Positions 56,603 through 64,000 of a stretch of 64,000 nt of DNA are shown piece by piece. Each line of letters begins with the position of its first letter. The stretch's first letter is position 1. A model generated the notes under the pieces. That model worked only from the letters and a program-made list of their open reading frames with translations. It ran no database searches and was not told where the DNA came from. The position numbers and the translations under genes were made by a program. Origin of the DNA: Paraburkholderia caffeinilytica (lineage in GTDB: Bacteria; Pseudomonadota; Gammaproteobacteria; Burkholderiales; Burkholderiaceae); the NCBI RefSeq assembly GCF_003368325.1, contig NZ_CP031466.1, positions 434,001 to 498,000 on the forward strand, in the 5' to 3' direction.

Positions 56603-57907
56603 ATGCTGCCATTGCTGGGGCTAGCCACCATCGTCGTGCTACTCGGCGCGATTCTGTCGAAACGGATGTCGCCGCTGGTGGCGCTCATCATCGTGCCGCT
56701 CGCCGCTTCGCTGATCGGCGGATTCGGTTTTCAGACAAGCAAATTCGTGATCGACGGACTCAAGAGCCTGGCGCCCGTCGTCGGCATGTTCGTGTTCGCG
56801 ATTCTGTACTTCGGCACCATTACCGACGCCGGCACGCTCGATCCGATCATCGACCGCATTCTGCGCGCTGTCGGCACGCGGCCCACGCGGATCGTGATGG
56901 GCACCACCTTGCTTGCGCTGCTGATTCATCTCGACGGTTCCGGCGCGGTGTGCTTTCTCGTCACGATTCCCGCGATGCTGCCGCTCTACGATCGTCTGAA
57001 GATGGATCGGCGCGTGCTGGCCGCAGCGGTTTCGATGGCCGCCGGCATCAATTTTCTGCCGTGGACGGGGCCGATGATCCGCGCGTCGGCCTCGCTGCAT
57101 CTGCCGGTTTCCGCTTTGTTCAATCCGTTGATTCCCGTGCAGTTGATCGGCCTGGTGTTCGTCTTCGGCATGGCGTTCTGGCTCGGACGGCGCGAGGAAA
57201 AGCGGCTCGGCCTCACCGCCGCGAGCGGTTCCGCACCGATGCCCAAACGCGAGCTGACACCCGAAGAGCAAGCCTTGCGCCGGCCGAAAAACTTCTGGTT
57301 CAACATCGTCCTGACGCTCGTCGTGCTCGGCACGATGGTCGTGATGGGCGAGAAGATTCCGCCGGCCATCATGTTCATGGTCGGGCTGTGCATCGCGTTG
57401 ATGGTGAACTATCCGAACGTCGACATGCAGCGCAAGCGGATCGACGCGCACGCACGGGCTGCGTTGATGATGGCCGGCATCCTGCTGGCGGCCGGCGTGT
57501 TCACCGGCGTGATGCAGGGCAGCGGCATGCTGAAGGCCATGGCACACGCGGCAGTCGGCTTCGTGCCGCCCGCGATGGCGGGCCACATCCCCGTCGCGCT
57601 CGGGTTGATGTCGATGCCGCTCAGCATGCTGTTCGATCCAGACTCGTTTTACTTCGGCGTGCTGCCGGTGATCGCCGAAGTGGCCGGCCAGCTCGGCGTG
57701 CCCGCCGTGCATGTCGGCCAGGCCGCGCTGCTTGGCCAGATGACCACCGGCTTTCCGGTCAGCCCGCTGACGCCGGCGACTTTCCTGGTGGTCGGCCTGT
57801 GCGGCATCGATCTCGCCGACCATCAGAAATTCACGTTCCCTCTACTGTTCGGCGCGTCGATCGTCATGACGATTGCCTGCGTCGCGCTGGGGATATTCTC
57901 GTTGTGA
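56603..57907 (+). CDS. CitMHS-family citrate/divalent-metal-type symporter
   Basis: The 434-residue protein has about 12 membrane helices. The N-terminal MLPLLGLATIVVLLGAILSKRMSPLVAL and the HLDGSGAVCFLVTIPAML region match the CitMHS family, known for proton-coupled uptake of citrate complexed with divalent metals. The C-terminal GQMTTGFPVSPLTPATFLV is also typical. ATG 56603 follows GGAGACAAGGAC. It is the first gene of an operon with the AtuA-like genes and gives the locus its likely role: uptake then breakdown of a tricarboxylate or related acid. Confidence 0.93.
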   Translation: MLPLLGLATIVVLLGAILSKRMSPLVALIIVPLAASLIGGFGFQTSKFVIDGLKSLAPVVGMFVFAILYFGTITDAGTLDPIIDRILRAVGTRPTRIVMGTTLLALLIHLDGSGAVCFLVTIPAMLPLYDRLKMDRRVLAAAVSMAAGINFLPWTGPMIRASASLHLPVSALFNPLIPVQLIGLVFVFGMAFWLGRREEKRLGLTAASGSAPMPKRELTPEEQALRRPKNFWFNIVLTLVVLGTMVVMGEKIPPAIMFMVGLCIALMVNYPNVDMQRKRIDAHARAALMMAGILLAAGVFTGVMQGSGMLKAMAHAAVGFVPPAMAGHIPVALGLMSMPLSMLFDPDSFYFGVLPVIAEVAGQLGVPAVHVGQAALLGQMTTGFPVSPLTPATFLVVGLCGIDLADHQKFTFPLLFGASIVMTIACVALGIFSL

Positions 57908-57925
57908 GCTTGACGGTTTGACTGA

Positions 57926-59308
57926 ATGGATGCGACCAGCATGATAGCGACTCCACATGGACGGCCGGTTCGAATCGGCGCAGGCGCGGGGTATTCCGGC
58001 GACCGTATCGAACCCGCGGTCGAACTGGCGGAACACGGCGCGCTCGATTACCTGGTGTTCGAGTGCCTCGCCGAACGCACCATTGCGATCGCGCAGCAGG
58101 CGCGCAGCAAGGATCCTGAGCTGGGCTACGACCCGTTGCTCGAAACGCGCATGGCGGCCGTGCTTCCCGCTGCCATGCGTGCTCCGGGAAGTGGCGTGCG
58201 GATCATTTCCAACATGGGCGCGGCCAATCCCCTTGCGGCGGCGAAGAAGACTGCCGAGATCGCGCGCGCGCTCGGTCTCGGCGGTGTGAAGATTGCCGCC
58301 GTCACCGGCGACGATGTACTCGACGTCGTGCGGCAGGGCAATTTCCGTTTTGAGGAGTCCGGGGAAAGCGTTGCTTCGTACAGCGATCGCCTCGTGTCCG
58401 CGAATGCATACCTGGGCGCGGCGGCGATTGTCGAGGCGCTTGCGGCCGGCGCGCAAATCGTCCTGACCGGTCGTGTCGCCGATCCTTCTTTGTTCGTCGC
58501 GCCGCTGATCCACGAGTTCGGCTGGCGGATGGACGACTGGCAGACGCTCGGCCAGGCGACCGTGACCGGCCACCTGCTCGAATGCGCGGGACAAATCACC
58601 GGCGGGTATTTTGCCGATCCGGGTTTCAAGGACGTTCCCAATCTCGCGAGGCTCGGCTTTCCCATCGCCGAAGTCGCGCCGGACGGCTCGGTGGTCATCA
58701 CCAAGCTCCCGCAGGCCGGCGGCCGGGTCACCGAGGCGACCTGCAAAGAGCAACTACTGTACGAGATTCACGATCCGCAGCGCTATCTGCAACCGGACGT
58801 GGTCGCCGATTTCACGCAGGTGCGCATTGCCCAGGAAGCGCCGGATCGCATTCGCGTGAGCGGCGGGCGCGGCACACCGCGGACCGGTACGTTGAAGGTG
58901 TCGGTCGCTTACTTCGACGGCTATATCGGCGAAGGGCAGATTTCATACGGCGGTCCCGGCGCGCTGGCGCGAGCCCGGCTTGCGCTCGATATCGTGCGGG
59001 AAAGGCTTGCCCTGACCGGCGTCGAAACGCGTGAATTGCGCTTCGATCTGATCGGCGTGAACGCGCTGCATGGCGAAGCGGTGGCCGGCGGCTGCGGCGA
59101 GCCTTATGAGGTGAGAGCGCGCGTCGCGGGGCGCACCGAGTCACTGGCACAAGCGATACGGATCGGCAACGAGGTGGAGACGCTTTACACGAACGGCCCG
59201 GCGGGCGGTGGCGGCGTGACTAAAGCGGCGCGCGAAGTCGTCGCGGTGCAATCGGTGTTGTTGCCGCGCGAGCATGTCAAGCCGGCATTCTCGCTGGTGG
59301 AGGCGTGA
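57926..59308 (+). CDS. AtuA-like (DUF1446) protein
   Basis: The 460-residue protein matches the DUF1446/AtuA family: RIGAGAGYSGDRIEPAVEL, SNMGAANPLAA, QIVLTGRVADPSLF and GQISYGGPGALARA. AtuA is named after acyclic-terpene utilisation in Pseudomonas, but its biochemical activity is not established and many relatives sit beside carboxylate transporters. It lacks the C-terminal domain found in longer AtuA proteins, which is encoded by the next gene one base downstream. Start ATG 57926 is reported; ATG 57941 is also possible. It follows the CitMHS gene by 18 bases. Confidence 0.88.
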   Translation: MDATSMIATPHGRPVRIGAGAGYSGDRIEPAVELAEHGALDYLVFECLAERTIAIAQQARSKDPELGYDPLLETRMAAVLPAAMRAPGSGVRIISNMGAANPLAAAKKTAEIARALGLGGVKIAAVTGDDVLDVVRQGNFRFEESGESVASYSDRLVSANAYLGAAAIVEALAAGAQIVLTGRVADPSLFVAPLIHEFGWRMDDWQTLGQATVTGHLLECAGQITGGYFADPGFKDVPNLARLGFPIAEVAPDGSVVITKLPQAGGRVTEATCKEQLLYEIHDPQRYLQPDVVADFTQVRIAQEAPDRIRVSGGRGTPRTGTLKVSVAYFDGYIGEGQISYGGPGALARARLALDIVRERLALTGVETRELRFDLIGVNALHGEAVAGGCGEPYEVRARVAGRTESLAQAIRIGNEVETLYTNGPAGGGGVTKAAREVVAVQSVLLPREHVKPAFSLVEA

Positions 59309-59309
59309 C

Positions 59310-59624
59310 ATGAAACTACGTGAGCTTGCTCATTCGCGGACCGGCGACAAGGGCAATACGCTGAACATCTCGGTCATCTGCTATGACGCAAAGCACTACG
59401 AGCATTTGCGCGCGGTGTTGACGGCGGAACGGGTCAAGGCGCATCTGAGCGACGTGGTGCGCGGCGAAGTCGTGCGCTATGAACTGCCCGGCATTGCCGC
59501 ATTCAACTTCGTACTCGGTGATGCGCTCGGCGGAGGCGTGACGCGTTCGCTTGCGCTCGACGCGCACGGCAAATCGCTGAGTTCGGCGTTGATCGGGCTG
59601 GATGTCGAAGAGCCCGCTCCGTAG
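59310..59624 (+). CDS. AtuA C-terminal-domain-like small protein
   Basis: The 104-residue product starts MKLRELAHSRTGDKGNTLNI, a segment that in longer AtuA-type proteins forms the C-terminal domain. Here it is a separate gene with GGTGGAGGCG before ATG 59310, one base after the previous stop. The two chains most likely assemble into one AtuA-like complex. The core HSRTGDKGN is strongly conserved and probably part of a ligand site. Confidence 0.88.
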   Translation: MKLRELAHSRTGDKGNTLNISVICYDAKHYEHLRAVLTAERVKAHLSDVVRGEVVRYELPGIAAFNFVLGDALGGGVTRSLALDAHGKSLSSALIGLDVEEPAP

Positions 59625-59750
59625 GTTCTGCTCGAGCCGGAGCAATCGGGATTGCCGGCGGCCGGGCAGGGCAACGTTGTGCCGAAGTACGCCGGCTGGC
59701 CGCCGCACCGCGCGAGGCGAGCGCTTCGCAGCGTGCGGCGGCGCGACCGA

Positions 59751-60461
59751 TCAGCCGCCCGCCTTGCTCAACGCGTGCGCGCGCCGAAGTCTTTCGCGGC
59801 TGTTGCTCAGATGCATGCGCATCGCGGCACGCGCGTCGTCGGCGTCCTGGCGTTCGATCGCCCGATAGATCATCTGATGCTCGCTGAGCACATTGCGCAG
59901 GTGCTCGATATGGTCGAGTTCCGCGATCTCGGCGCTGCCGAGCCGCGTGCGCGGGCTCACCGCGCGGCCGAGTTGACTGAGCACATCGAAGAAATAGCGA
60001 TTGCCGCTGGCGCGCGCGATCTGCAGATGAAACTCGATGTCGTGCGCCAACGTGTCGGTACTTCCCCGCTCGAGTTCGGACTCGAAGCGCTCCAGCGCGC
60101 CGCGAATCTGCTTGAGATTCTGCTCGGTGCGCCGCGTGGCCGCGAGCGCGGCCGAGGCGGCCTCGACGTCGATGCGGAATTCGATGATCGCCATCACGTC
60201 CAGCATGCTGGAGAGGTCGGCGGCCGGCAGTTGCATGGACTGCTCCGTGGCGGGCTCCAGAACGAACGTGCCGATGCCGTGACGCGTCTCGACCACCTTG
60301 GCCGCCTGCAGGCGCGAGATCGCCTCGCGAACCACGGAGCGGCTCACCGAGAGCTGCTTCATCATCGCGACTTCCGTCGGGATGCGGTCCCCCGGCCGCA
60401 GGCTGCCGCGGCGGATTTCATCGGAAAGGGTGGCCACCACCTTCTCAGTTAGGCTGCTCAT
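59751..60461 (-). CDS. GntR/FadR-subfamily transcriptional regulator
   Basis: The 236-residue protein has an N-terminal winged helix (about 8-70; RIPTEVAMMKQLSVSRSVVREAISRL) and a C-terminal FCD domain with metal-type residues in DIEFHLQIA, SEHQMIYRAI and MRMHLSNSRERL. FCD regulators bind small carboxylic or sugar acids. It is divergent from the GudP-like transporter and glucarate dehydratase, so it is the probable glucarate-responsive repressor. ATG 60461 is at a small palindrome ATTGACCAAT (60468-60477) that could be autoregulatory. Confidence 0.92.
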   Translation of the reverse strand: MSSLTEKVVATLSDEIRRGSLRPGDRIPTEVAMMKQLSVSRSVVREAISRLQAAKVVETRHGIGTFVLEPATEQSMQLPAADLSSMLDVMAIIEFRIDVEAASAALAATRRTEQNLKQIRGALERFESELERGSTDTLAHDIEFHLQIARASGNRYFFDVLSQLGRAVSPRTRLGSAEIAELDHIEHLRNVLSEHQMIYRAIERQDADDARAAMRMHLSNSRERLRRAHALSKAGG

Positions 60462-60885
60462 TTATCTATTGACCAATCGGCTGGGAATTCACACGTTGCG
60501 TGTGCGAGCGACGTCGTTTGTCGTCTCGACATAGCCATCATAGCGTCAGTCCGAATGAGAACGATTTGAATCTCGTGCTTCGCATGCCGGCGGCGATGAC
60601 GGGTTGAGCGGATCCAGCCGGCTCAGTCAGCCTAGCTTTCATCATGTCATCGGACGTCTTAATTCGATTGTATTGTTTGAGTGCGGCAACCGTCCTGCGG
60701 CGAGGATTTCCCGGTGAATACGGCCCATATGACAGGGTAAACACTCCGTTGGAATCGATGGTTGGAAAGAGGTAGACTGTCATCAGACAACGTATCACGC
60801 ACTTCGTGCTGGGTCATCCGGCCTGCCCGAATGTGCCGCGTTGCGCTCGATCGGGCCGCCGGAGTGGCCGAACACGGAGACAACC
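60462..60885. promoter_or_regulatory. Divergent gntR/gudP control region
   Basis: This 424-base region contains the two divergent promoters. Candidate regulator sites are TTGTC-TGAT-GACAG (minus strand, 60777-60790), about 95 bases before the transporter start and similar in form to FadR-type sites, and ATTGACCAAT next to gntR. No ORF is credible. Confidence 0.4.
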
Positions 60886-62217
60886 TTGACATCTGCTCTC
60901 ACCACGGCCGTCGACCCGCTCGAGTCCGCGGTTTCGAAGGTCAAGCGGCACGTGCTGCCGCTTTTTCTGATCATGTTCATCGCGAACTATATCGATCGCG
61001 TGAACATCGGCTTCGTCAATGCCCACATGCAGACGGACCTCGGCATCGGCGCGGCCGCTTACGGCCTGGGGAGCGGGTTGTTCTTCGTCGGCTACGCGCT
61101 GTTCGAAGTGCCGTCGAACGTGTTGATGCAGAAGTACGGCGCGCGCGCCTGGCTGACGCGCATCATGGGCACCTGGGGGCTGGTCGCGGCCGCCATGGCG
61201 TTCGTCTGGAACGACACGTCCTTCTATGTGCTGCGATTCCTGCTCGGCATCGCGGAAGCCGGCTTCTTCCCGGGCGTCGTGTTTTACTTCACCCAATGGC
61301 TGCCGCAGAAAGAGCGGGGCAAGGCCGTGGCGGTTTTTCTCTCGGGCTCGGCGCTCGCGTCGGTGCTGTCGGGGCCGATCACCGGCAGCCTGCTGTCGAT
61401 TCGCGGCCTTGGCTTGCAGGGCTGGCAATGGATGTTTCTCATTGAGGGTGGCTTCTCGATCATGCTGTGCGGTGTCAGCTGGCTGCTGCTGAAGTCGCGC
61501 GTTCGCGACGCCACCTGGCTGACAACTGAGGAGCAGAGCGTTCTCGAAAGTGCGATCGCCGCGGAGCAGGCCGAGCGCGAAGCGCACGGCGGCGCGCATC
61601 TGCCGGCGATGAAGCTGCTGAAAGACCCGCAGATTCTCCTATTCTGCTTTCTGTACTTTGCGATTCAACTGACCATCTACGCGGCGACGTTCTGGCTCCC
61701 GACGATCATTCGAAAAATGGGCGGCCTTTCGGACTTCGAAGTCGGCATGTTCAATACCATCCCATGGCTCATCGCCATGGTCGCGATGTACTGTTTCGCG
61801 CTGTTGTCGGCGAAATGGCGTTTCCAGCAGGCGTGGCTGGCGGTGGCGCTCGTCATCGCGGCGTGCGGGCTGTTCGCCTCCACGTCGTCTGATCCGGTGC
61901 TGTCTTTCGTCGCCATCTGCTTCTCGGCGATCGGTTTCAAGGCCGCGTCTTCGCTCTTCTGGCCGATTCCGCAGGGTTATCTGGACGCACGTGTGGCCGC
62001 CGCCGTCATTGCGCTGATCAACTCGGTCGGCAACCTCGGCGGGTTCTTCGCGCCGGCTACCTTCGGTTATCTGCAACAGCACACCGGTTCGATCACCGGT
62101 GGTCTATATGCATTGGGGGTGGCTTCGCTGATCGCGGCGGCGGCCGGCTTCCTGACTCGCAATCGCCGTGTGAACCGCGAAGCGTTGCCGGAGTCTTTGC
62201 ATAGCAAGGCCCACTGA
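60886..62217 (+). CDS. gudP: MFS sugar-acid transporter, GudP/anion:cation symporter type
   Basis: The product is about 443 residues with 12 membrane helices. NYIDRVNIGFVN in helix 1, a short YGLGSGLFFVGYALFEVPSN helix 2 region and FLLGIAEAGFFPGV are hallmarks of the ACS family (GudP, phthalate and tartrate transporters). The start is TTG 60886 because GGAGACAACC precedes it; the next upstream candidate, TTG 60841, has no ribosome site. Its position directly before glucarate dehydratase makes D-glucarate/galactarate-proton symport the most likely role. Confidence 0.88.
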   Translation: MTSALTTAVDPLESAVSKVKRHVLPLFLIMFIANYIDRVNIGFVNAHMQTDLGIGAAAYGLGSGLFFVGYALFEVPSNVLMQKYGARAWLTRIMGTWGLVAAAMAFVWNDTSFYVLRFLLGIAEAGFFPGVVFYFTQWLPQKERGKAVAVFLSGSALASVLSGPITGSLLSIRGLGLQGWQWMFLIEGGFSIMLCGVSWLLLKSRVRDATWLTTEEQSVLESAIAAEQAEREAHGGAHLPAMKLLKDPQILLFCFLYFAIQLTIYAATFWLPTIIRKMGGLSDFEVGMFNTIPWLIAMVAMYCFALLSAKWRFQQAWLAVALVIAACGLFASTSSDPVLSFVAICFSAIGFKAASSLFWPIPQGYLDARVAAAVIALINSVGNLGGFFAPATFGYLQQHTGSITGGLYALGVASLIAAAAGFLTRNRRVNREALPESLHSKAH

Positions 62218-62342
62218 CCGGCGAAAATCATAGACCGTGAATAACGCATTTCCCACTTTCTGTCCGGCACGGGGTGTTGGCGCACTGATCCAGCGCGCGC
62301 ATGCCCACTTGCCGGCTCACTAACTCAACCGGGTCCATTCTC

Positions 62343-63692
62343 ATGTCCACGAACTCATCCCAATCGAACGCTACGCCGATCGTGACCGAGCTGCGCGTCG
62401 TGCCTGTCGCCGGCCGTGACAGCATGCTGATGAATCTGAGCGGCGCGCATGGCCCGTTCTTCACGCGCAACATCGTCATCCTGCGCGATAGCGCCGGGCA
62501 TACCGGGGTCGGCGAAGTGCCGGGCGGCGAGAGCATCCGCAAGACGATCGACGACGCGCGTGCGCTGGTTGTCGGTCAGTCGATCGGCAATCTTCAAGCG
62601 ATCCTGAACAAAGTGCGCACGCAGTTCGCCGACCGCGACGCCGGCGGGCGCGGTCTGCAGACTTTCGATCTGCGCACCACCATTCACGCGGTGACCGCAC
62701 TCGAAGCCGCGCTGCTCGATCTGCTCGGGCAGCATCTGGGCGTCCCGGTTGCGGCACTGCTCGGCGAAGGCCAGCAACGCGACGAAGTGGAAATGCTCGG
62801 CTACCTGTTCTATATCGGCGACCGCAAGAAAACCGACCTGCCCTACGAGAGCGGCGCGGAAGGGCGCGACGACTGGGAGCGCGTGCGCACTGAAGAAGCC
62901 ATGACGCCCGAAGCGGTGGTGCGGCTCGCCGAGGCAGCGCAAGCGCGTTACGGCTTCAACGATTTCAAGCTCAAGGGTGGCGTACTGGCCGGCGACGCCG
63001 AGATCGAAGCGGTGACCGCACTCGCGGAACGTTTCCCCAACGCGCGCGTCACGCTCGACCCGAATGGCGCATGGTCGCTCGCGGAAGCGGTGCGTTTGTG
63101 CCGCGATCAGCACGACGTGCTCGCTTACGCGGAAGATCCCTGCGGCGCGGAAAACGGCTACTCGGGCCGCGAGGTGATGGCCGAATTCCGTCGCGCGACC
63201 GGTTTGCCGACGGCGACCAACATGATCGCTACCGACTGGCGCCAGATGGGTCACGCGATCCAGTTGCAGTCAGTGGACATTCCGCTGGCCGATCCGCACT
63301 TCTGGACCATGCAGGGTTCGGTGCGCGTGGCGCAGATGTGCAACGAGTGGGGCTTGACCTGGGGCTCGCATTCGAACAATCACTTCGACATTTCGCTCGC
63401 GATGTTCACGCATGTCGCGGCGGCGGCGCCCGGCAAGATCACGGCGATCGACACGCACTGGATCTGGCAGGACGGTCAGCGCCTGACGCGCGAGCCGCTG
63501 CGGATCGTCGGCGGCAAGGTCAAGGTGCCTCAGGCCGCCGGCCTCGGTGTCGAGCTGGATATGGACGAGATCGAGAAGGCGCACGCGCTGTATCAGCAGC
63601 ACGGCCTCGGTGCGCGCGACGACGGCGTGGCCATGCAGTATCTGATTCCGAACTGGAAGTTCGATAACAAGCGCCCATGTCTGGTGCGTTGA
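62343..63692 (+). CDS. gudD: Glucarate dehydratase
   Basis: The 449-residue enolase-superfamily protein shows the expected active site: FKLK with K209 and K211, the metal-ligand regions LDPNGAWS (D239) and [18 protein letters not shown], and the HSNNHFD segment with the catalytic His (343). It dehydrates D-glucarate to 5-dehydro-4-deoxy-D-glucarate in the cytoplasm. ATG 62343 begins MSTNSSQSN; the frame extends further without homology. It follows gudP by 125 bases on the same strand. The next pathway enzymes are not in this window. Confidence 0.96.
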   Translation: MSTNSSQSNATPIVTELRVVPVAGRDSMLMNLSGAHGPFFTRNIVILRDSAGHTGVGEVPGGESIRKTIDDARALVVGQSIGNLQAILNKVRTQFADRDAGGRGLQTFDLRTTIHAVTALEAALLDLLGQHLGVPVAALLGEGQQRDEVEMLGYLFYIGDRKKTDLPYESGAEGRDDWERVRTEEAMTPEAVVRLAEAAQARYGFNDFKLKGGVLAGDAEIEAVTALAERFPNARVTLDPNGAWSLAEAVRLCRDQHDVLAYAEDPCGAENGYSGREVMAEFRRATGLPTATNMIATDWRQMGHAIQLQSVDIPLADPHFWTMQGSVRVAQMCNEWGLTWGSHSNNHFDISLAMFTHVAAAAPGKITAIDTHWIWQDGQRLTREPLRIVGGKVKVPQAAGLGVELDMDEIEKAHALYQQHGLGARDDGVAMQYLIPNWKFDNKRPCLVR

Positions 63693-63706
63693 GTGTTCCG
63701 TGACCT

Positions 63707-63730
63707 GAGCGGCGGTTCGCGCGGCCGCTC
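63707..63730. terminator. Hairpin after gudD
   Basis: GAGCGGC and GCCGCTC form perfect seven-base arms with a ten-base GC-rich loop, 14 bases after the gudD stop and before the end of the convergent transporter gene. No T-tract. Confidence 0.4.
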
Positions 63731-63788
63731 GCTCGAATCCGTGGCTGCGATGCGGTGACGAACGCCTTGTGTGCGTCACCGGCGCGGC

Positions 63789-64000
63789 TCAACTGCGGCG
63801 AAACACAACGTGCGAAATGCGCTGCACGAGCAGCGCGGCCGCCAGGGCCGCCACCGCCGTCAGCCACACACCGATATGAATCGACTGCACCAGTGCATCG
63901 CGTGCCGTGTCGATCAGCGCCAGCGTATTGAGCCCCGAGGGTTTCATATCCGCAATCAGCTTCTGGCGTAACGTTTCGTCGATCAGGATGCGCAGATCGA
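63789..64000 (-). CDS. C-terminus of an MFS multidrug-type transporter (truncated by window edge)
   Basis: Reading the minus strand from the window edge gives an open frame of 70 residues ending at the TGA at 63791-63789. It contains LIDETLRQKLIADMKP, ALIDTARDALVQSIHIGVW and a final hydrophobic helix (LTAVAALAAALLV) followed by a basic tail. This is the usual ending of DHA2-type exporters: an extracytoplasmic loop, then the last membrane helix. The rest of the gene lies beyond the window. It is convergent with gudD. Confidence 0.7.
   Translation of the reverse strand, partial: DLRILIDETLRQKLIADMKPSGLNTLALIDTARDALVQSIHIGVWLTAVAALAAALLVQRISHVVFRRS

Noticed and set aside
57926..59624. Acyclic-terpene utilisation (atu) cluster
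   Set aside because: Only the AtuA-like parts are present; no acyl-CoA carboxylase, dehydrogenase or other atu genes occur, and the neighbour is a citrate-type transporter.

Overview
The window reads as chromosomal DNA of a high-GC betaproteobacterium of the Burkholderia/Paraburkholderia group. The evidence is the GC-rich codon use and the gene content: an ornibactin/malleobactin-type siderophore locus under an OrbS-like ECF sigma factor, paired DUF2844/DUF3443 genes, a monomeric isocitrate dehydrogenase, and an intergenic repeat with CTACTTTTCTTTG arms that I recognise as common in Paraburkholderia. No tRNA, rRNA, CRISPR array, phage or complete insertion sequence was seen.

Left part (1-9.3 kb). 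A truncated sensor kinase and its OmpR-type regulator sit next to a COG4705 membrane protein and a small exported protein, with an 11-bp-period direct repeat (TAAGGTT twice) in front of the membrane gene. Next come an orphan IS5-type transposase N-terminus, a degenerate EAL-domain protein, an isoprenylcysteine-methyltransferase-like membrane protein, a repeat-rich lipoprotein containing a 15-bp satellite of 22 units, and an iron-type alcohol dehydrogenase.

Siderophore locus (9.55-38.9 kb). A Fur-like site precedes orbS. Three promoters share one geometry, TAAA-N17-CGTC, which fits OrbS/PvdS-type sigma factors. One drives the orbH-G-C-D-fhuF-PBP operon (MbtH protein, Asp hydroxylase, importer, reductase). 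One drives the divergent exporter orbE. One drives the two NRPS genes followed by pvdA, the TonB receptor and pvdF. Adenylation pockets read by eye predict N-OH-Orn, D-Asp (to be beta-hydroxylated), Ser and N-OH-Orn. No orbK/orbL acyltransferase is present in the window, which points to a malleobactin-type rather than an ornibactin-type product. The locus ends at a GT-rich stretch and the dispersed repeat.

Middle (39.3-48.6 kb). A DHA2 efflux pump is divergent from a LysR regulator. A second TonB-dependent receptor with a Fur-like site follows, then monomeric NADP-isocitrate dehydrogenase, a 75-residue conserved-looking small protein and an alpha/beta hydrolase.

Envelope block (48.7-55.3 kb, all minus strand). 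DUF2844 and DUF3443 are followed by a TPR lipoprotein whose stop overlaps the start of a large Sel1-repeat protein. The DUF3443 protein carries two D-T/S-A/G-S motifs and a GILGIG motif in the layout of a bilobed pepsin-like aspartic peptidase. This is the most interesting functional hypothesis in the window.

Right part (55.6-64 kb). A LysR regulator is divergent from a CitMHS transporter, an AtuA-like (DUF1446) protein and a separately encoded AtuA C-terminal domain; this looks like a carboxylate-utilisation operon. A GntR/FadR-type regulator is divergent from a GudP-like MFS transporter and glucarate dehydratase. The window ends in the C-terminus of a convergent multidrug-type MFS protein.
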